A DNA stretch of 64,000 bases from Onthophagus taurus (taxonomy: Eukaryota; Arthropoda; Insecta; Coleoptera; Scarabaeidae): NCBI RefSeq assembly GCF_036711975.1, contig NC_091968.1:5952001-6016000 (forward strand), written 5' to 3'. The notes under the pieces are model-generated. The model was not told where the DNA came from and did no database searches. It was given only the letters and a program-made list of their open reading frames with translations. Each line of letters opens with the position of its first letter. The first letter of the stretch is position 1. The translations under genes and the position numbers were made by a program. Positions 59,001 through 64,000 of the stretch are shown here, in pieces.

Positions 59001-60968
59001 ACTAATTGAGATATTATTATGAAATTAAAAGCAACTTAAAGCAAATTTAATGAATATTTAATACACCATAAATAATTTTTTATTTTCCATAAATATCGTT
59101 GTTATGATTTTTTAAATCCAACTCTGTATGTTTGATTGTTATAGATGTGAAATATAAGCTTGAAAATATCGTATCTTAAAAACGAATGGAGATATCACCA
59201 TGAAATAAAAAGCAATTTAAAGCAAATTTAGTTAGTAATCAACATTTGGAATATCATTTCTTTAAACCTTTAAATTTCTGAGCTATGATTTTTTGATTCA
59301 ACCTTACATAATCTTAAATGTAAATGTTAGGGTAATTAATCTTGACGTATCTCAAAAACTAAGTGAGATATTGTTATGAAATAAAAAGCAGCTTCAAGCA
59401 AATTTAATGAAATAATTTCTTATTTTCCATAAACATCGTTGCTATGATTTTTTAAATCCAACTCTGCATGTTTGATAGTGATAGAGAGAAATATAAATTT
59501 TAAAACATCGTATCTCAAAAACGAATGGAGATATCATCATGAACTAAAAAGCAATTTAAAGCAAATTTAGTCAATAATCAACATTTTGAAGATCATTTTT
59601 TCAAACCTTCAAATTTCGGAACTATGAGTTTTAGTTGCAACCTTGCATCACCTCAAAGGTAAATGTTAGGGTAATTAATCTTGATGTATCTCGAAAAGTA
59701 ATTGAGATACTGTTATGAAACAGTAAGCAGCTGAAAGCAAATTTAATGAAGATTTAATGACCATAACTAATTTCTTATTTTCCATAAACATCGTTGTTAC
59801 GATTTTTTAAATCCAACTCTGCATGTTTGATCGTTATAGAGCGAAATACAAATTTTAAAACATCGTATCTCAAAAACGAATGAAGATATCATGATGAAAT
59901 AAAAAACAATTTAAAGCGAATTTAGTTAGTAACCAACATTTTGAAGATCATTTTTTCAAACCTTCAAATTTCGGAGCTATGATTTTTTGATGCAACCTTG
60001 CACAACCTTAAACGTACACGTTAGGGTAATTAATCTTGACGTATCTCAAAAACTAATTGAGATATTATTATGAAATTAAAAGCAACTTAAAGCAAATTTA
60101 ATGAATATTTAATACACCATAAATAATTTATTATTTTCCATAAACATCGTTGTTATGATTTTTTAAATCCAACTTTGCATGTTTGATTGTTATAGTTGTG
60201 AAATATAAATTTAAAAAAATCGTATCTCAAAAACTAATGGAGATATCACCATGAAATAAAAAGCAATTTAAAGCAAATTTTGTTAGTAATCAAAGTTTTG
60301 AGGATCATTTTTTCAAACCTTCAAATTTCGAAGCTATGATTTTTTAATTGCAACCTTGCATAACCTTAAACGTACACGTTAGGGTAATTAATCTTGACGT
60401 ATCTCAAAAAGTAATTGAGATATTCTTATAAAACAAAAAGCAGCTTACAGCAAATTTAATGCATCATAAATAATATCTTCTTTTCCATAAACATCGTTGT
60501 TATGATTTTTTAAATCCAACCTTGAATGTTTGTTAATTATTTATTTTTTTAAGGTATAACATCTTTTGGATTTGATTGCGCCCAACCAAAAAGGTTAGGA
60601 ATTTACACCGATGTGAGTAAATATTTAGGTTGGTTAAGAGCAATTATAGATGAAAGACCTGGATCATCAACTCCTCGTCCATCAGGAACAGATTGGTCAA
60701 AATACCCAGCAACACCATGGATTCCCTTACCAATAACTTTTCCACCATGTAAATGTTAATATTGAATTTATAATTTATTTTTTAACGAATTTATTTATTA
60801 GGGCAAACTTTACCACCGGATTACGATAAAGAACCCATAGATGAAAATCCCAATAAACCAGCATCATCAGAACACCACAACAGACCTGTAGTGATTATTA
60901 TTAACAAGAAGAAATTAAATTCAACGAAACACGGACGTCACAAAGAAATAAAACATAAAGATCCTTAA
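56085..60968 (+). CDS. SP2: trypsin-like serine protease with an 85-residue C-terminal extension
   Basis: Exons 56,085-56,139, 56,190-56,603, 56,658-56,936, 60,554-60,748 and 60,802-60,968 join in phase to 369 residues. Intron 2 is 54 bases, has no stop and could be read through, adding 18 residues if retained. Signal peptide MNKIRCGFVLFLLFTKK; short propeptide with CGVP; activation K35-IVGG. Catalytic His76 (TAAHC), Asp135 (YYDIAAVKL) and Ser233 (GDSGGP) are intact, with Asp227 giving trypsin-type specificity. TGLG replaces the usual TGWG and SFGFDC replaces SWGxxC. After the protease domain (about residue 284) comes a Pro/Ser/Trp-rich segment (PRPSGTDWSKYPATPWIPLP), then an acidic patch and a strongly basic end (NKKKLNSTKHGRHKEIKHKD). 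Intron 3 (3.6 kb) is satellite F. A retained-intron or alternative tail is possible. Confidence 0.93.
56940..60535. repeat. Satellite F array, in SP2 intron 3
   Basis: About ten units of a roughly 355-bp repeat made of two diverged halves of about 178 bp. One half carries TCTCAAAAACTAATTGAGAT followed by AAAAGCAGCTTAAAGC; the other carries TCTCAAAAACGAATGGAGAT followed by AAAAGCAATTTAAAGC. The first motif recurs near 57,733, 58,090, 58,449, 58,986, 59,341, 59,690, 60,040 and 60,393. The array fills the intron almost from donor to acceptor. Confidence 0.92.
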
Positions 60969-61097
60969 AATTGTTCAATTTAATTTTGGTTTTATGATTT
61001 TAATTATAAATTTAATCAAGTGTTAAATTAACTATTGTTGATTAAGTGTGACAAGATGCATAAAAAGTTTTAATTGTAACAAATCAAGTTTTAAAAA

Positions 61098-62112
61098 ATG
61101 TTTTCGTACCCGATTTTAATTTCAGCTTTAACTCAAATCGTAAGTAGGATTTAAATGATTTAAAAGTTCTAATTAAAAAAGTTTTAATTAAAAGGTTTTT
61201 GGTGTAACTTTATTGGATTGTAGTAAGTATGAATATTCAATTAAAAAAAAATTAATTTGTTTTTATTTAGAATGCGGCGTGGAAGAATTTTCCCAAAGAA
61301 TATTCGGCGGAATTGAAACGAAAGAAAATCAATACCCATGGATAATTTATATGGAATTTGATAAAGAAAAATATTGCGGTGGGGTCTTGATAAATAATTT
61401 ATATGTTTTGACGTCGGGGCATTGCGTGGATGAGTTAAAATTAAATTTTAAACTTAAATTAAACACCCACAACCGATTCTCTTCGAACCAAATTATTCTA
61501 AACCAAAAAAATATAATAAGACATCCTAATTACGCAAAGGAATCAACGAATAACATCATTAACGACTTGGCTTTGATCAAATTGGAGACTCCGATTAATT
61601 TCGAAGATAAAATATACCCAATTTGTTTACCACATCCGTGTATGTACACAAAAATAATTAATTCGTGTATAATTTAATTTTCATTTAGCTTCTGATTACA
61701 CGAGAAAAATCGGTTCGATTTTGGGATGGGGGTTAAACGAAAATGCAACGACTTCCAACGTATTAAAACGAGGAGAGGTTCAAATCATGTCTGAAGATTA
61801 CTGTTTAAAATCGATGGTGGGAAAGTTTTATCACGAATCGATGTTGTGTGGATTTAGCAATTCAAGTGATGCGTGTCAAGTATTTTTTAAGAAATATTTA
61901 TTATCTTAAATAATAAATTAAATAAATTTTATTAGGGTGATAGCGGAGGTCCTCTTTTCTATCAAAATTCCGATGGCCAACACGAACTTATTGGTTTGAT
62001 TTCTTGGGGATTTCTTTGCGGAACTGAAATGCCGGGAATTTACACAAAAATTGCCCATTTCATGGATTGGATCGAAAAGAATACGGAAGATGCTGGATAT
62101 TGTAATGTTTGA
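61098..62112 (+). CDS. SP3: compact trypsin-like serine protease
   Basis: Exons 61,098-61,139, 61,195-61,222, 61,271-61,639, 61,689-61,879 and 61,936-62,112 give 268 residues in continuous phase. The 28-base second exon (VFGVTLLDC) is required: without it the phase into KCGVEEFSQR fails. Signal peptide MFSYPILISALTQIVFGVTL; activation R33-IFGG; catalytic His74 (LTSGHC, where the family usually has TAAHC), Asp122 (NDLALIKL) and Ser213 (GDSGGP). Asp207 predicts trypsin-type cleavage. SWGFLCG and PGIYTKIAHFMDWI close the fold. No CLIP domain. The exon break exactly before GDSGG is shared with SP1, pointing to common descent by tandem duplication. All four introns are under 60 bp. Confidence 0.92.
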
Positions 62113-62194
62113 ATTGTTATAATATAATAATATAATATAATCTTTATTGTCCGAACGGATTACAATCCAATAAAGAGATAATGTTACAATAAAC

Positions 62195-62504
62195 CAAGGA
62201 CAGTAGAATATAACAGAACTGCTACATCCATTGTTCTTTTGTAGCCCACTACGGGTTGGTTGCCCGCACTCTACGTCACACTATATGCCACGCCCAGTTA
62301 ACTGTCATTGAGTTCTATACGTTTGCTGTGTGTTTGTAAGGGTTATATGATAGACATTAATACGTCTAAAAAATTAAAATTTTAATACGTCTACGATATA
62401 ACCTCTAAAAATACTAACTGAGCGTGGAAAATGGTGTAACGAAGTGTACGAGCACGTTGTCACAACAATGAATGTAGCAGTCCTGTTAGATTCTACTGTC
62501 CTTG
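62195..62504. mobile_element. 310-bp MITE with 41-bp inverted repeats and 9-bp target duplication
   Basis: Left inverted repeat 62,195-62,235 and right 62,464-62,504 differ at 3 of 41 positions; ends read CAAGGACAGTAGAAT. The sequence ACAATAAAC stands on both sides (62,186-62,194 and 62,505-62,513). The interior has no coding region but contains a smaller inverted pair around AATACGTCT near 62,360-62,395. A 9-bp (or 8-bp plus one shared base) duplication fits Mutator-, Merlin- or hAT-type transposases; the family is not decided. Confidence 0.9.
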
Positions 62505-62513
62505 ACAATAAAC

Positions 62514-62959
62514 AGATAATTGATTCCAACAAACAAAATAGAAAAAAACGAAGAAAAGTTATTCGCCTGAATTAGCTGCAGGAGAATAGCTGGGAATTTA
62601 GACCTATATTCGTGTGAGCGCGATTCGGCATAAAGGCACTACAAACACAGTCAAGACTTCCGATGCAAGCAGCACACGATATCACATCGCGCATAAACCC
62701 AGCAAACAGCACTCTTCTTCGTTCCTCAACACTCTATGGAGACCATAACGTCGTAGTAGATGTACAGCTCTGTTCAGATTTAATGCGAATCGTCCGCTGT
62801 TAGCTCCGACATGACGCTGGTACTGGAAGAAGACGGAGACATCTTTTGTTTCTATTCAATTCGATTTTTGAGACTAAAAAAAGTTACCTTCTTCCTTAAC
62901 CCAGGTAAAACCGTCGAGTCCAGTTGACACGATTTCAAGCTTTAACAAACATCTAGCAT
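62514..62959. other. About 450 bp without a recognised feature
   Basis: Higher GC than the satellites. It is probably the 5' part of the retrotransposon that follows (endonuclease or linker), but no endonuclease motif could be read with confidence. Confidence 0.35.
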
Positions 62960-64000
62960 TACAATTTTCCGCTACCTCCATTTATTATCAGATTCATCAA
63001 GGAGAAAAGACGAACTATATCGAGACTTCAGGGTATATGAAGTTCCTGAGTTGAAAAAAAAGTTTAACAAAGTTAAATCAGAAGTTAATTCAGCAATACA
63101 GAACGGCAAATGTACATGGGAGCCTGTGACAAAATAAAACTGTGTAAAGGAAGAAACTATTGGCACGAAATTCGAAAACTATCCAGATACCAAAAGACAC
63201 CTGAAACGGAAGAGCTCATTGATTCTACTGAAGGCGGTGTGCACTCTAATCCTGAAGAGATTGTCAACATACGCGCTGACTACCTGGAAGGTGTATTCAT
63301 CTTTACCGAGGATGCTTCGTTTTGTCCCCACAATAAAAATATTATAGACAACTGGTACGAATCCGCATTTTTGAAACCGTTCGAGACACCCGAGGATACC
63401 GCTCTCGGCTATGATAACATCACAAGGAAACTGCTAAGAAGTCGAGATCTTAACATCCACGGCTTTATCAAGAAAATAATTAACTTTTGCCTTACGACTC
63501 AGCATTTTCCATGCGACTGCAAGACGTCAATTATTACTTGCATTTCCAAGAAGGATTCCTCTCTTTCTGATCCAGCAAACTAGCGCCCCACCTCACTGCT
63601 TCCCGTAATTGGAAAACTTTCGAGACGCACTTGAAGAACAAGCTCCTGGCTGCTGTATCAAAGAAAATTCCGCCTTACCAATTTGGCTTCCAATCCAGAA
63701 AATCAACGTCCCAGCCACTAACTATTCAGGTTTCCAACTTCCAGGCGGCACGTTTTGAAAAACTGAAATCCGCAGCCGTGTTTCTGGACGTCCGAAAGGC
63801 TTTCGACTCAGTGTGGCACAAAGGATTGCTATTTAAACTGAATAGGCTAAATACGCCATACTACCTTCTAAACCTGATAAATCAATTCCTGTCGAACCGC
63901 TCCTCCATCGTGAAGTTGGGAAACCACTTCTCCCACAGCTTCTCTGCTCAGCAAGGCTTTCCTCAGGGTTCGCCCATCTCTCCCTCTCTATACAATTTAT
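62960..64000 (+). mobile_element. Jockey-like non-LTR retrotransposon, running off the window
   Basis: Plus strand. The linker before the reverse transcriptase reads IIRFIKEKRR then YRDFRVYEVPELKKKFNKVK and SAIQNGKCTWE (62,970-63,110, with frame changes). 63,110-63,583 is open and includes ITRKLLRSRDLNIHGFIKKI and TSIITCISKKDSSLSDPAN. After a stop and a small deletion the text continues TSLLPVIGKL, PPYQFGFQSRKSTS, VFLDVRKAFDSVWHKGLLFK and AQQGFPQGSPISPSLYN to the window end. Same family as the fragment at 18,204-19,481 but less decayed. Confidence 0.87.

Overview
The window looks like nuclear DNA of an insect, most probably a beetle. It is AT-rich, with short introns of about 50 bases beside very long ones. 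It carries a CPLCA-type cuticle protein with a retinin-like domain, a front-end-free acyl-CoA desaturase, a CYP3-clan P450 and trypsin-like proteases. The order is inference; the gene families are read directly. There is no sign of prokaryotic, organellar or CRISPR sequence, and no RNA gene was recognised.

Layout. 1-5,515: satellite A, split by a 5'-truncated RTE-type retrotransposon with an intact target-site duplication. 5,703-6,174: a three-exon gene for an unrecognised 123-residue protein. 6,581-7,396: the cuticle protein gene with TATA box and poly(A) signal. 7,466-12,485: satellite B. 13,202-32,015, minus strand: a complete five-exon acyl-CoA delta-9-type desaturase (352 residues). Its introns 1 and 2 hold satellites A, B and C, two broken non-LTR elements and, in intron 2 on the opposite strand, a complete CYP3-clan cytochrome P450 (23,113-24,629). 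A decayed copy of desaturase exon 1 lies beyond the gene's 3' end at 12.7-12.9 kb. 33,035-37,215: satellite D.

38,302-62,112 is a cluster of three secreted trypsin-like serine proteases. SP1 (minus, 7 exons, 295 residues) spans 17 kb because introns 3 and 4 are filled with satellites E and G and a nest of transposons: an IS630/mariner-like element, a hAT fragment cut by a non-LTR element, a fold-back element, a TA-flanked MITE and a Ginger-like integrase element. SP2 (plus, 5 exons, 369 residues) diverges from SP1 and has satellite F in its third intron and an unusual 85-residue tail. SP3 (plus, 5 exons, 268 residues) is compact. All three keep His, Asp and Ser and an Asp at the base of the specificity pocket. 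After SP3 come a 310-bp MITE with 41-bp inverted repeats and 9-bp target duplications, and a Jockey-like retrotransposon running off the window.

Theme. By my estimate roughly half of the window is tandem repeat. There are at least seven unrelated families. Six have units near 172-190 bp (or dimers of that), and they sit mostly inside introns of intact genes. Several array ends share copied unique flanks, including the desaturase exon 1, so arrays appear to have moved together with their edges. All exon models were joined by hand from splice motifs, reading phase and family alignment from memory; no search was run.
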